64,000 nucleotides of DNA from Flavobacterium terrigena (lineage in GTDB: Bacteria > Bacteroidota > Bacteroidia > Flavobacteriales > Flavobacteriaceae): assembly GCF_900108955.1 (NCBI RefSeq), contig NZ_FNYA01000002.1, forward strand, positions 124,001-188,000. The letters are read 5' to 3'. Shown here in pieces: positions 55,686-63,995 of this stretch. The first letter of the stretch is position 1. Each line of letters starts with the position of its first letter. The notes under the pieces are model-generated. The model was not told the DNA's origin and did no database searches. It was given only the letters and a program-made list of their open reading frames with translations. The position numbers and the translations under genes were made by a program.

Positions 55686-56885
55686 TTAAAACAAGTCATT
55701 TGTAATAAAGTAAATTTCATGAGAAATATTGTTTCTGCTAAATTTTAGTTTTATTTTTTGATTATTTTTTGCTTTATTAAGAATAGAAAAGTCTTTTATA
55801 TCATTCATACTAACGTCGTTAACATGAGTGATAATATCACCTAGTTTTAATCCCTTTTTTTCTACATCAGAGCCTTCAAATAATGAAGTGACAATAAACC
55901 CAACTCCTATATCTGTTCTATCTATATAACTAAAGCCTAGATTATAATTAATTGGTTTTTTGTGATAATTAGCATTTGGTCTTAAATACATGTACTTATT
56001 TTCAAAATCTAAGATAACGTCAAAACGTTCAAAAAAACCATTTCCTATTAACCCAACATAGCTTCTATCTGACAAAGCTCCAGTCTTATTATTTGAATAA
56101 CATATTATTTCTTTCTTAATACCAAAATCACTTAATGAAATTGATTTCGTTGTAAAAAAAGAAAACGAAGCAAAACCACCAATACCTGCATTACTTGAAT
56201 TACAAATTACTTGATTCACAATTTTATCATCCAAAGCGTTTTGCACAGCCGTTTCATTTGTGATATCTATTACGCATCCAGCACCTAAATCTATCATAAA
56301 ATCTCCTTCAATAGTTGTGTCTTTAATAGCATTTATTGAGGCATTTACAAAATATCTATTATTAACTTTCCTTATAGAAATCTTTTTAAAATCTTTTACC
56401 ATTTCTTCATTAAATGATTTAAAAACAAATAGTTTTTGATTAATATAATCTATCAGAATCGTTTTATTTGTAAACGTTGCATTTCCAATGATTCCATCTA
56501 TTTTTTTTCCAATAATTGGTCGTAATTGTAAAATAGGTGTCATTGGAGATTTTAAATTAAAATTATTTATTTTGTAATAAATACTATCTCTAATAACTCG
56601 AATTCTTTCTTCTTTAATACCTACTCCACTAGTTTTCCCATAAGCTAATGCTCCAAATTTCACTTTACTTTTTGCTATAAACACACTATCTAAATACAGT
56701 CCGTCTGCTCCAGTATCGAAAAGAAAATTGGCATTAACATTTGCTATATTTGATTTTATATAAATATGTGAATCGTACTCTATGTTTACACTATCAGACA
56801 AACTGCTTAAATCAAAACTTGATACAACTTTACGCGATTTACATGAAATGACTAAAAAAGCAATTAGAAATATTATCTTCTTCAT
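55686..56885 (-). CDS. Retropepsin-like aspartyl protease lipoprotein with PDZ domain
   Basis: 399 residues. Lipobox VISC with Cys15. First aspartyl-protease lobe: FLFDTGADGLYLD with catalytic D57 of DTG. Second lobe: MIDLGAGCVIDI, where the DTG is DLG (199-201), so Thr is lost but Asp kept. A PDZ domain lies at about 325-390 (GFIVTSLFEGSDVEKKGLKLGDIITHVND). This layout, two pepsin-like lobes and a PDZ, is common in Bacteroidota. Likely acts in the envelope. It ends 7 bases past the GNAT gene stop, so the GNAT gene lies just downstream of nothing else on its strand. Confidence 0.85.
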   Translation of the reverse strand: MKKIIFLIAFLVISCKSRKVVSSFDLSSLSDSVNIEYDSHIYIKSNIANVNANFLFDTGADGLYLDSVFIAKSKVKFGALAYGKTSGVGIKEERIRVIRDSIYYKINNFNLKSPMTPILQLRPIIGKKIDGIIGNATFTNKTILIDYINQKLFVFKSFNEEMVKDFKKISIRKVNNRYFVNASINAIKDTTIEGDFMIDLGAGCVIDITNETAVQNALDDKIVNQVICNSSNAGIGGFASFSFFTTKSISLSDFGIKKEIICYSNNKTGALSDRSYVGLIGNGFFERFDVILDFENKYMYLRPNANYHKKPINYNLGFSYIDRTDIGVGFIVTSLFEGSDVEKKGLKLGDIITHVNDVSMNDIKDFSILNKAKNNQKIKLKFSRNNISHEIYFITNDLF

Positions 56886-56892
56886 AAATAAA

Positions 56893-57387
56893 TTAAAATT
56901 TCAATTCCATTTGATAATCGTCCATAATGTAGTTATTTCCGATATCAATTACTTCTTCTATTGTGATTGAAAACCCTAATTTTTGATAGAAAAATTGTGC
57001 TTTATTGTATTTATTTACATTTAAAAACACGCCTTTTTGATGATTACTTTTGGCGATTTTAATCACCTCATCAATCATAAATTTTCCAAAGCCTTTTCCT
57101 TGGGTTTCTGGTAATAGATAAATTTTATGGATTTTCAACAAACCTGTTTCTTTACAATTGAATTCGTAGGCCACAAATCCAACAATATTATTATCTTCAA
57201 AAAGCAATTCTATAATTTGCCCTTTATCCATTTGATTTTCTAAACTTTCAATAGAATAAAAGTTATCTAACATGTAATTTAATTGCTCAACAGATAATAT
57301 TTCGCCATAAGCGGACGGCCAAATCGCATAAGCCAAATCTTTAATAATTGGCAATTGGTTTTTGTTTATTTTTTCTAAATGTATCAT
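56893..57387 (-). CDS. GNAT family N-acetyltransferase
   Basis: 164 residues from MIHLEKINKNQLPII. Upstream Mets at 57399 and 57414 are in frame, but the strand MIHLEKI is the usual beginning of this family. Acetyl-CoA loop LLPETQGKGFGKFMID (Q/RxxGxG/A) and VNKYNKAQFFYQKLGFSI are intact. Resembles the small acetyltransferases with IWPSAYGEILS seen in Bacteroidota. First gene of a leftward run into the aspartyl-protease gene. Its 3' end has a decayed duplicate at 53854. Confidence 0.88.
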   Translation of the reverse strand: MIHLEKINKNQLPIIKDLAYAIWPSAYGEILSVEQLNYMLDNFYSIESLENQMDKGQIIELLFEDNNIVGFVAYEFNCKETGLLKIHKIYLLPETQGKGFGKFMIDEVIKIAKSNHQKGVFLNVNKYNKAQFFYQKLGFSITIEEVIDIGNNYIMDDYQMELKF

Positions 57388-57493
57388 TTGGAAATCCATT
57401 TTAAATCGAATCAAATGTAAGAAAAAAAGGACTAATCAAAAGGCCAGCCCATTTTAAAAATTAAAGCATCCAAATTATGTGAAATATATACAA

Positions 57494-57528
57494 TAAAAAA
57501 AGACCCTCACTATTTAAAGCAAAGGCCT
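57494..57528 (-). terminator. Minus-strand terminator after the sorting-domain relic
   Basis: AGGCCT (57528-57523 read leftward) can pair with GGGTCT (57506-57501) using two G-U pairs, followed by T7. It would have ended the gene whose relic precedes it. Confidence 0.5.
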
Positions 57529-57554
57529 GATTTGGAGATTTTTAAAACCGTATT

Positions 57555-57675
57555 AGTAAATAATTTTTCTTACTTCTTCTGTATTATCTTTTAAAGTAAC
57601 TTTTACAATCAACATCTATTTGTTCTGTTCAAAGGCGTAATTTGATAGTCTTGGTTATTTACATTGTTTTTTTAT
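57555..57675 (-). pseudogene. Frameshifted relic of a T9SS sorting domain
   Basis: The leftward reading MLIVKVTLKDNTEEVRKIIY then stop matches the end of the intact protein (MLVVKVTLEDNSEEVRKIIY). Just before it, in another frame, is NVNNQDYQITPLNRTN, matching NVNDKNCQITNLNRTS. A single missing base before the ATG of MLIV joins the two. Beyond 57675 similarity fades. Confidence 0.85.
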
Positions 57676-57732
57676 ACTGATGTAAAATTCTATTGTCAAA
57701 TTTATTTCTGCACTCTTGTGAGTCCAAATGTT

Positions 57733-57996
57733 TTATCTACTTTCTATTGCAGATATATATTTTGCATGATTTTTAAAACTTAAAGACAGCCTTATATTTC
57801 TGCCAAAATTTGTATACGCTTTAATATCTTTAAACTTTACACACTCCTTACCAAGTATTATCTTAATGTTATAAAAATCTAAATTTACATCTAGAATCTT
57901 TTCTTTAACACTTTTTATAGAAAAATACACCGTATTATCTATGATTACATATTCAACTCCTTCTTTGAATAGTTTACCTTTTGTGATTTTAGCCAT
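57733..57996 (-). CDS. Small hypothetical protein
   Basis: 87 residues, MAKITKGKLFKEGVEYVIID on. No signal peptide or membrane segment; likely mixed alpha/beta. No family recognised; the string VKFKDIKAYTNFGRNIRLSLSF is faintly like N-terminal parts of phage antirepressor-type proteins, which I do not rely on. It sits between the intact gene (69 bases after its stop) and the decayed sorting domain. Confidence 0.45.
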   Translation of the reverse strand: MAKITKGKLFKEGVEYVIIDNTVYFSIKSVKEKILDVNLDFYNIKIILGKECVKFKDIKAYTNFGRNIRLSLSFKNHAKYISAIESR

Positions 57997-58065
57997 TTAT
58001 TAAAATTTTTATATTTTGCTTTTAACTAGATCTCATATTAAAGTTAAGATTGGTAAAAAATAATA

Positions 58066-61000
58066 TTAATAAATAATTTTTCTTACTTCTTCTGAATTAT
58101 CTTCTAAAGTGACTTTTACAACCAACATACTACTGGTTCTGTTCAAATTAGTAATTTGACAGTTTTTATCATTTACATTGTTTTTATTTAATAATAATTT
58201 TCCCAAAACATCAAAAACTACAATGTCTTTTATTTTTAATTTCCCAGATTCAACAGTTAATACATTGTTGTCATAAATGGTTAATTGATTCGTAACTTCA
58301 GAAATATGGTTTACATCATCATTTTTAGTATACCTTAAAACAAACCTATCTTTAGTTGTTCCTTTATTACCGGTAAATGAATAAGGCGCTTCTTTTAAAT
58401 TGAAAATCACATTTAATAATTTATCTTCTAAATAAATGTTTTGATTCGTATCTAAAAATAATCCATCCACGCTACTCAAAGCAATTTTGTATACTCCTTC
58501 TTGAGGAATAGTTACACCAATATTAATTTTATCATTATTATCGAATGGTAATTTTCTACCTTGAATTAACATATGTTCTTCATCAATTAAAGAGAAGATA
58601 TTAAAAGAAAGTTTTTCATTTGAGAAAGCATCGAACAATCTATCTTTTTCATTTGTAGCATTTTCAACATAACCTAACAATGATCTTACGTTAGTTCCTG
58701 ATGACGAAACTAAATCGAACCAAATTCTGTGTTTTTCTAATTCTTTAGCATTTTTATAAAACTGTGAATTATTATACGTTTCGCTTCTCAAAGTATTATT
58801 GAAAATTAAGTTTTCAGTTGCACCAGCAGATGTATGTAACATAGAAACAAAGAATCCTTGACCAGCAGCAATTCGTCCATTAAATACTCCATTACCACTA
58901 GATGCACCTAATGAGTTATATGTGATATAATCAGTTGGTGTATAGTTATAAGAATAATCACCATAAAACGGGTCATTTGTAGCATTAGAAGGTAATGAAC
59001 CGTGTGTCCAAATATTAACAAAACCAGCAATATTAGTGTTCAAGATTAAGAAATCAATAGCATTAATTGCAGATGGATATGGGTTTCCAACCAAATTCCA
59101 GTTATCGTCGTCTTTAGTTCCAGGAGTTGTTGATGCTCCAGTAGCATAATTTACACCATCATAACTTCCTCTACTAATTGGAATAGTAATATCTCCATTA
59201 TTAGGAACTCCAGTAAATGTGGCTGTATAATCTGTTAAAGCTGAAAGCGAATAAGAATCTGGAGCTCTTACACAATATCCTTTTCCTAAAACCATCGTTT
59301 CATTTGTTAATCTCCAATTTCCAAATTCATTTGTATTTCCTGTAATTGCAGGTATCCAATCATACTGATAACCTAAACTAGTTCCTGGAGAAACAGCAGT
59401 ACTGGCAAAACCAGCAACTGGAGAAGACCAGTATACATAATCATGTTTTCTAACGTTTGCCGTTCTTTTGTATTGAATATTTCCAACGTTTGTTACATTG
59501 TTTATTTGTACGATACTTGCATCATCTTCCACAATTAAAGTTCCGGTAGGATTTACATTAATTACATCAGTTATTTTTAAAGTATTTGTTGCCGTAACAT
59601 TTAAACTTGCATCGGCATTTACGGCTAAATTTAACCCTAATGCACTATAATTTGTTCCTCCAACAACTGGTTCATTAGCAGTATCTGGAATTACAACGCA
59701 GTCTGTACTTACTGGAACTCCAGCTGGTGTCCAATTAGACGGATCGTTCCAATCTGCACTTGTAGTACCATTCCAAACTTTATTTATTCTTACATCTAAC
59801 GTTTCAGTATGGCGACAATCTTCCGTATAATTGTATACCCCTGTTGCAGTATAGTTGACACCATCTACTGACCAAGTATAATTATCACATGCTGACACTG
59901 TAGTTGTAGTATTAGTAGGAGCAATATACGTTCCGTTAAATTCATCCGCGCCAATATCTGGAGTAGTAATATTTCTTGCATCGCCATCAAAATCAGTAGT
60001 AATACCAGCAATAGGTGTTCCTCCGCTTTCAATTAACATAGGAACAGTTGTATCAATATGTAAAAAGTTTGGGTTCGTACCTACTGTTGAAAGAAATGTT
60101 GGGTCTTCAGTTACAGAGCAAACATCTCTTGGCGTTACTCTCGCTTTATATGCTTTTAAAGTAATATCTGTATTGGTACCATCTGTAAAAATGGTACTTC
60201 CGAAAAATAAATTAGTATTAGAAGCCGCATTATAATTTGTTAAATCTGTAGTAGAACGACGGTATGCTGCTGCTAAACCCGTACCATTAGGTGTGGTTTT
60301 ATTTACGAAAATATTATTTCGCATGGTAACGGTTCCTGCAGAAGCAGAATCATAAACAGCACTAGAACCAAAGTTTGATCCTGCACTCCCTCCACTTAAC
60401 CATACCGTATTATGAGAAACATCAATAACTCCTCCTGCAGTAGCTGCTACATTAATACCTACTAATGGATTAGCCCCATCCGCATTAGTTGCTCTTAAAT
60501 CTCCAACAAAATTATTTTGAAGATTAATTGTTGATGCTGTTTCTGCATAAATCCCCGAAACTGATCCTCCAACATTTGTAGCCTCTAAATTATAAATTTT
60601 ATTTTTGAATATATCCAAAACACCACTATTTGACGAAGTTATAGAAAGGTACAAACCAGTAACTTGGCTTGCTCCTGTAGAACTTAAACCACTAATCGTA
60701 TTATTTTCAAATCGCTGACTACCACAAGCAGCAGATTCAATTCCTCTTATGGCTCCTCCACCAGTAACGTTTGTAATCGTGTTATTCGACACATTGTTAA
60801 TCGTATTCATATTAGACCCAAACACCTGCATTATGGCAATATAATTAGTACCTCCCACAATATTGGTAAAGGTATTATTAGACACATTTTTCATAGATCC
60901 ATAGGGCGCTACTGAACCAAATTGACCACCATCATAATTACGCCAACCATAAACAGTCGTTGCACCAGTTAATGTAATATTGGAAAAATTATTCCCTGTA

Positions 61001-62430
61001 TTGATATCCATTACTGAAGATGGCGAATTTAGGGTAGCTTGGTAAAAAATTAGATTACCTCCAGCACCTGTCTTTGTAAATCCTGTTACAATGGCATTAT
61101 TGTTTACATTACAAATGGCATTAGCAGGACGTACCACATTATGATTAAAAAAAGTAACACTACCAGTTGTATTCATAGTCATATTGGTAAAAGTGTTGGA
61201 ATTCATATTTTCCGTCAAATTTCCCACAACATTATTGATAAAGAAAACTTGACCTGTACCTGCAACAGTATGTCCAAAATCATGAAAATCATTATGAGAG
61301 ATACTCAAACTCGTAGTAGCACTCCCTGTTGTATTTTCAACAGAAACCCCATGTAATACAGTACTAGCAAAACCAGCCTTCATGGAGATGCTATTATAAT
61401 CAATCACTTGTGTTAAAGTACCAGTTGGTGCATTAGAAAATGATTGCACATAAATTCCTCTAAAAGTACCTGCAAAAGCATACCCACCAACAGAGCTGGT
61501 AATACTATTATGAGAAACCGTAAAATTAGCCGTATTTCGCACTAAAATACCATAACATGTACCAGAAACATTTGCAAAAGTTGATAATGAAATATTGGTT
61601 CCGAAATCAGTAATAGTATTTCCAAAACCTACACCTCCAATAGTTAGTGTTTGGTTATGATCTATAGCTGCTTTTGGCCCAACTACAACAATACCCATAT
61701 TCACATTAGAAATGTTATTGGATAAGATACTCAAACCCGTATTACTACCAGTTGTAGCGGTAACATCTGTTAAAGGCGCAGCGTCAGTATGCGTGGAATT
61801 ACTGTAAATACCATAACTATTACGATACGTTCTGTTTAAAGAAATGGTATTCCCTTGTATGGTGTTATTCTGTGCGCCATTTGTTGTTGTTAAATACAAC
61901 AAAGCGACACCCCATTCTGTCATAGTATTGGATGCCGCAGGAGTAAGTACAGTATTACCTCCATTTTCCTGCATCGTAAAATTACGAATCGTTATATAAT
62001 CAGCCCCAACTAATTTGAAAATGGCATTATTCAATTGACCTGCTGTCTGGAGAGAAGCTGTAATAGTACTTGTAACCCCTTCAATAATAATCGTATTTGT
62101 GGCATCGCCCTGAGCCGTAATACGAAAACCTCCTGCTGGAGCAGTTTCATTACCTGTTAAAGTAATCACAACTGGACTTGAAATCGTAGCCGCATTTAAT
62201 GCGGTTATTGCATTTGCTAAACTGGTGTAAGTAGGCGCCAAACCAGAACCACTGTTTGTAGTTACTTGCGCATTACTCCACGCAGTCATCAAAAATAATA
62301 AACAGAAAAACCAATTTGATTTTTTAATACTTTTCTGTGTAGAAACTTTATTTTTAAGATTTCGAACACGCTTCTCACCTGAAGGCAACTCCCCTTGGAC
62401 TTTACCTAACGAATTGTAGTTTTCATTCAT
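58066..62430 (-). CDS. Large T9SS-secreted right-handed beta-helix surface protein
   Basis: 1454 residues. The hydrophobic core of the signal peptide lies at 40-50, with likely cleavage at SNA-Q (54/55); the N-region of 39 residues is unusually long, but no later Met is usable. Residues 60-850 carry parallel beta-helix repeats rich in N-x-I/F and SNNTFTN/ENNTISG strings. A linker (about 855-930) has ACDNYTWSVDGVNY and WNGTTSADWNDPSNW motifs known from Bacteroidota adhesins. The last 70 residues are a type A T9SS sorting domain (IKDIVVFDVLGKLL ... LVVKVTLEDNSEEVRKIIY). Probably anchored at the cell surface or released. Paralog relics lie on both sides. Confidence 0.9.
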   Translation of the reverse strand: MNENYNSLGKVQGELPSGEKRVRNLKNKVSTQKSIKKSNWFFCLLFLMTAWSNAQVTTNSGSGLAPTYTSLANAITALNAATISSPVVITLTGNETAPAGGFRITAQGDATNTIIIEGVTSTITASLQTAGQLNNAIFKLVGADYITIRNFTMQENGGNTVLTPAASNTMTEWGVALLYLTTTNGAQNNTIQGNTISLNRTYRNSYGIYSNSTHTDAAPLTDVTATTGSNTGLSILSNNISNVNMGIVVVGPKAAIDHNQTLTIGGVGFGNTITDFGTNISLSTFANVSGTCYGILVRNTANFTVSHNSITSSVGGYAFAGTFRGIYVQSFSNAPTGTLTQVIDYNSISMKAGFASTVLHGVSVENTTGSATTSLSISHNDFHDFGHTVAGTGQVFFINNVVGNLTENMNSNTFTNMTMNTTGSVTFFNHNVVRPANAICNVNNNAIVTGFTKTGAGGNLIFYQATLNSPSSVMDINTGNNFSNITLTGATTVYGWRNYDGGQFGSVAPYGSMKNVSNNTFTNIVGGTNYIAIMQVFGSNMNTINNVSNNTITNVTGGGAIRGIESAACGSQRFENNTISGLSSTGASQVTGLYLSITSSNSGVLDIFKNKIYNLEATNVGGSVSGIYAETASTINLQNNFVGDLRATNADGANPLVGINVAATAGGVIDVSHNTVWLSGGSAGSNFGSSAVYDSASAGTVTMRNNIFVNKTTPNGTGLAAAYRRSTTDLTNYNAASNTNLFFGSTIFTDGTNTDITLKAYKARVTPRDVCSVTEDPTFLSTVGTNPNFLHIDTTVPMLIESGGTPIAGITTDFDGDARNITTPDIGADEFNGTYIAPTNTTTTVSACDNYTWSVDGVNYTATGVYNYTEDCRHTETLDVRINKVWNGTTSADWNDPSNWTPAGVPVSTDCVVIPDTANEPVVGGTNYSALGLNLAVNADASLNVTATNTLKITDVINVNPTGTLIVEDDASIVQINNVTNVGNIQYKRTANVRKHDYVYWSSPVAGFASTAVSPGTSLGYQYDWIPAITGNTNEFGNWRLTNETMVLGKGYCVRAPDSYSLSALTDYTATFTGVPNNGDITIPISRGSYDGVNYATGASTTPGTKDDDNWNLVGNPYPSAINAIDFLILNTNIAGFVNIWTHGSLPSNATNDPFYGDYSYNYTPTDYITYNSLGASSGNGVFNGRIAAGQGFFVSMLHTSAGATENLIFNNTLRSETYNNSQFYKNAKELEKHRIWFDLVSSSGTNVRSLLGYVENATNEKDRLFDAFSNEKLSFNIFSLIDEEHMLIQGRKLPFDNNDKINIGVTIPQEGVYKIALSSVDGLFLDTNQNIYLEDKLLNVIFNLKEAPYSFTGNKGTTKDRFVLRYTKNDDVNHISEVTNQLTIYDNNVLTVESGKLKIKDIVVFDVLGKLLLNKNNVNDKNCQITNLNRTSSMLVVKVTLEDNSEEVRKIIY

Positions 62431-62571
62431 AAGTTTATTCTATTTAATTGGTTTCAGATTTGAGTTTGTATTGAGTGTTTATTTACTTTTTTGTTTTTTT
62501 AAGATAATTCTATTTTTTTGTTATAAAAATATCAAATAATCTATTTTAATGAACTAATAATACATATATCA

Positions 62572-62649
62572 CAAATATAATAGCATAATAATAAATAATT
62601 CTTAATTATACGTAGTAATAAAACTACATTGATGTAGAATTAAGACTAC
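62572..62649 (-). promoter_or_regulatory. Promoter and palindromic operator A of the T9SS gene
   Basis: On the minus strand TATATTTG (62579-62572) is a perfect -7 element. Upstream of it are GTAGT (62612), the 6+6 palindrome CTACATTGATGTAG (62624-62637) and ACTAC (62645-62649), forming repeated half-sites. The same set recurs at 63832-63910 with the same spacing. Confidence 0.65.
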
Positions 62650-62699
62650 AAACAGATGTGTTATAGAGTAAACATATGATAAGAGGTAAACAAATAAAA

Positions 62700-62935
62700 A
62701 AATGAAGGATAATGAAATTGACTCCCGACAATTTGAAGATTACATCACTAAATACTCTTACAACGTTGGCGTTAATAACCTTTGCAGCAAAGTATTGTAA
62801 TACCTAAAATAAAATCGTATTAAAGCAACCCCTCAGCTATAATACCATACCTTCAGCAGGAGCCATTTCATTACCTCTTAATATAAACCAGAACAGATAT
62901 TAGGGCCATTCAATCTAAACCTCTTTTTATTCAAT
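62700..62935 (-). pseudogene. Relic 1 of a beta-helix paralog N-terminal region
   Basis: The leftward DNA aligns with the coding region of residues about 80-145 of the intact protein: GGTAATGAAATGGCTCCTGC against GGTAATGAAACTGCTCCAGC, and ATCTTCAAATTG against ATTTTCAAATTA further on (IFKL). Frameshifts and stops occur throughout. Confidence 0.75.
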
Positions 62936-63048
62936 TGGGATTTTAAAAAATAGTCGATTTTTTTTATCAAAAGTTAAATCTTATTTTTATGTTGATGATT
63001 TACATTTTTTTTACACTTTATCTTAAATAAAATGCTATTTTATTTATT

Positions 63049-63135
63049 GTTAATCTGGCGGAAGATAGCCTACTACAACTTTTAACTCAACTATAATTAA
63101 CCACCAATACAGAAAAGCCTCCCGCCTGATTCAAC
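63049..63135. repeat. Imperfect hairpin element, copy 1
   Basis: GTTAATCTGGCGGAAG (63049-63064) and CTCCCGCCTGATTCAAC (63119-63135) are nearly inverse complementary, with a loop of 54 bases. 87 bases overall. Copy 2 is at 63637-63731. In relation to leftward transcription it lies about 80 bases after decayed promoter B. Confidence 0.65.
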
Positions 63136-63216
63136 ATTTATTTTTATTCCAATGGAACTGTAATACAAAAAACAAGAAATCATTTAAACTTCTAAACATT
63201 AAAAGAACTTACATTA

Positions 63217-63296
63217 CAATTAAGAATGATTAAAATATACTAGCTACCAATAAAAAGGAGCAATAAAACTACAACCATATGGCATTACCACTACAT
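63217..63296 (-). promoter_or_regulatory. Decayed promoter/operator B
   Basis: GGAGCAATAAAACTAC (63257-63272) and ACTAC (63290-63294) match operator A with the central palindrome lost. CAATTAAG at 63217 takes the place of CAAATATA, exactly 40 bases away as in copy A. Confidence 0.5.
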
Positions 63297-63344
63297 AAGG
63301 ATAAATTTTGAGTAAAAACATCCATAAAGTGAGAACACAAACAA

Positions 63345-63512
63345 AATTTCAAATAGTAACTAAATAGGCCCCTACCAATATGAGGAAGGCATTACTAAAC
63401 ACCTTGCATTACTTGCAGTAATAACATTTTCAACATCTTGGATAATAATTATAATACAGCATCCCCCCAGAGCTGCAATACAAAATTCTCCCGCAAGAGC
63501 CATATTTAAGTT
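63345..63512 (-). pseudogene. Relic 2 of a beta-helix paralog N-terminal region
   Basis: Leftward reading shows AATATGGCTCTTGCGGGAGA, then ATTATTATCCAAGATGTTGA and GTTATTACTGC, then AGTAATGCCTTCCTCATATT, which align in order with the intact codons for NETAPAGG, TIIIEGV, TITAS and NNAIFKLVGA. Interrupted by stops and indels. Confidence 0.7.
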
Positions 63513-63636
63513 TACTAAACAAAAGAAATTAAAGTCTTTTCGTTTTTTTTAATATGATTATTTTAAAATCATTCTTTAGATTTTTCTTTTGATGTTTTAT
63601 TTAAATGAATTAAATAGAATGATATTTTTATTTATT

Positions 63637-63731
63637 GTTAATCTGGCGGAAGAAATAACCTCTTATAACCCTAACTAGTTTTCCATTCTTCATAACAAAT
63701 GGAAACAGAAAAGCCTTCCGCCTGATTTAAC
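63637..63731. repeat. Imperfect hairpin element, copy 2
   Basis: GTTAATCTGGCGGAAG (63637-63652) pairs with CTTCCGCCTGATTTAAC (63715-63731): the central CTTCCGCC/GGCGGAAG is perfect, the outer GTTAATC/GATTTAAC has one bulge. Loop 62 bases, unlike that of copy 1. It lies about 100 bases after promoter C. Confidence 0.7.
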
Positions 63732-63831
63732 TTTTTTGATTTTTATAAAAACTATATTTACCTTTCACTTAACTATAACAGAAGTAAAACACTCCTAATA
63801 ATTTCCTTAAGTATTTAAATAATGTCTGTTA

Positions 63832-63910
63832 CAAATATAGCTGGATAAAATATTTGTTACCATCAATAATATGTAGTAATAAATCTACATTGATGTAGAA
63901 ATAACACTAC
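63832..63910 (-). promoter_or_regulatory. Promoter and palindromic operator C
   Basis: TATATTTG (63839-63832, minus strand), GTAGT (63873), CTACATTGATGTAG (63885-63898), ACTAC (63906-63910). Matches copy A at nearly every operator base, with the gap longer by one base. It now faces only relic sequence. Confidence 0.6.
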
Positions 63911-63960
63911 AAACGCACTGATTTATAACATAAACCCACTTATAACATAGATATCCTAAC

Positions 63961-63995
63961 AAAAAATGGACTAACCTTTCGATTAGCCCATTTTT
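63961..63995 (-). terminator. Terminator near the window edge
   Basis: AATGGACTAA (63965-63974) pairs with TTAGCCCATT (63983-63992) with one mismatch that is a G-U on the minus-strand RNA, then T6 leftward. Probably ends a leftward gene beyond the window; it could also act rightward. Confidence 0.7.

Larger units (their letters stand above)
57388..57732. other. Spacer with relics between the GNAT gene and a small ORF
   Basis: Holds a minus-strand terminator (57494-57528), the sorting-domain relic (57555-57675), and near 57430-57480 a leftward reading NLDALIFKMGWPFD-stop that looks like the C-terminus of a lost gene, though I cannot name it. No intact gene. Confidence 0.5.

Noticed and set aside
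63049..63731. Integron attC sites, because of RYYYAAC-like and GTTRRRY-like strings at the ends of the hairpins
   Set aside because: The order is reversed (GTT first, AAC last), the GTTAATC string misses the core consensus, and there are no cassettes or integrase nearby.
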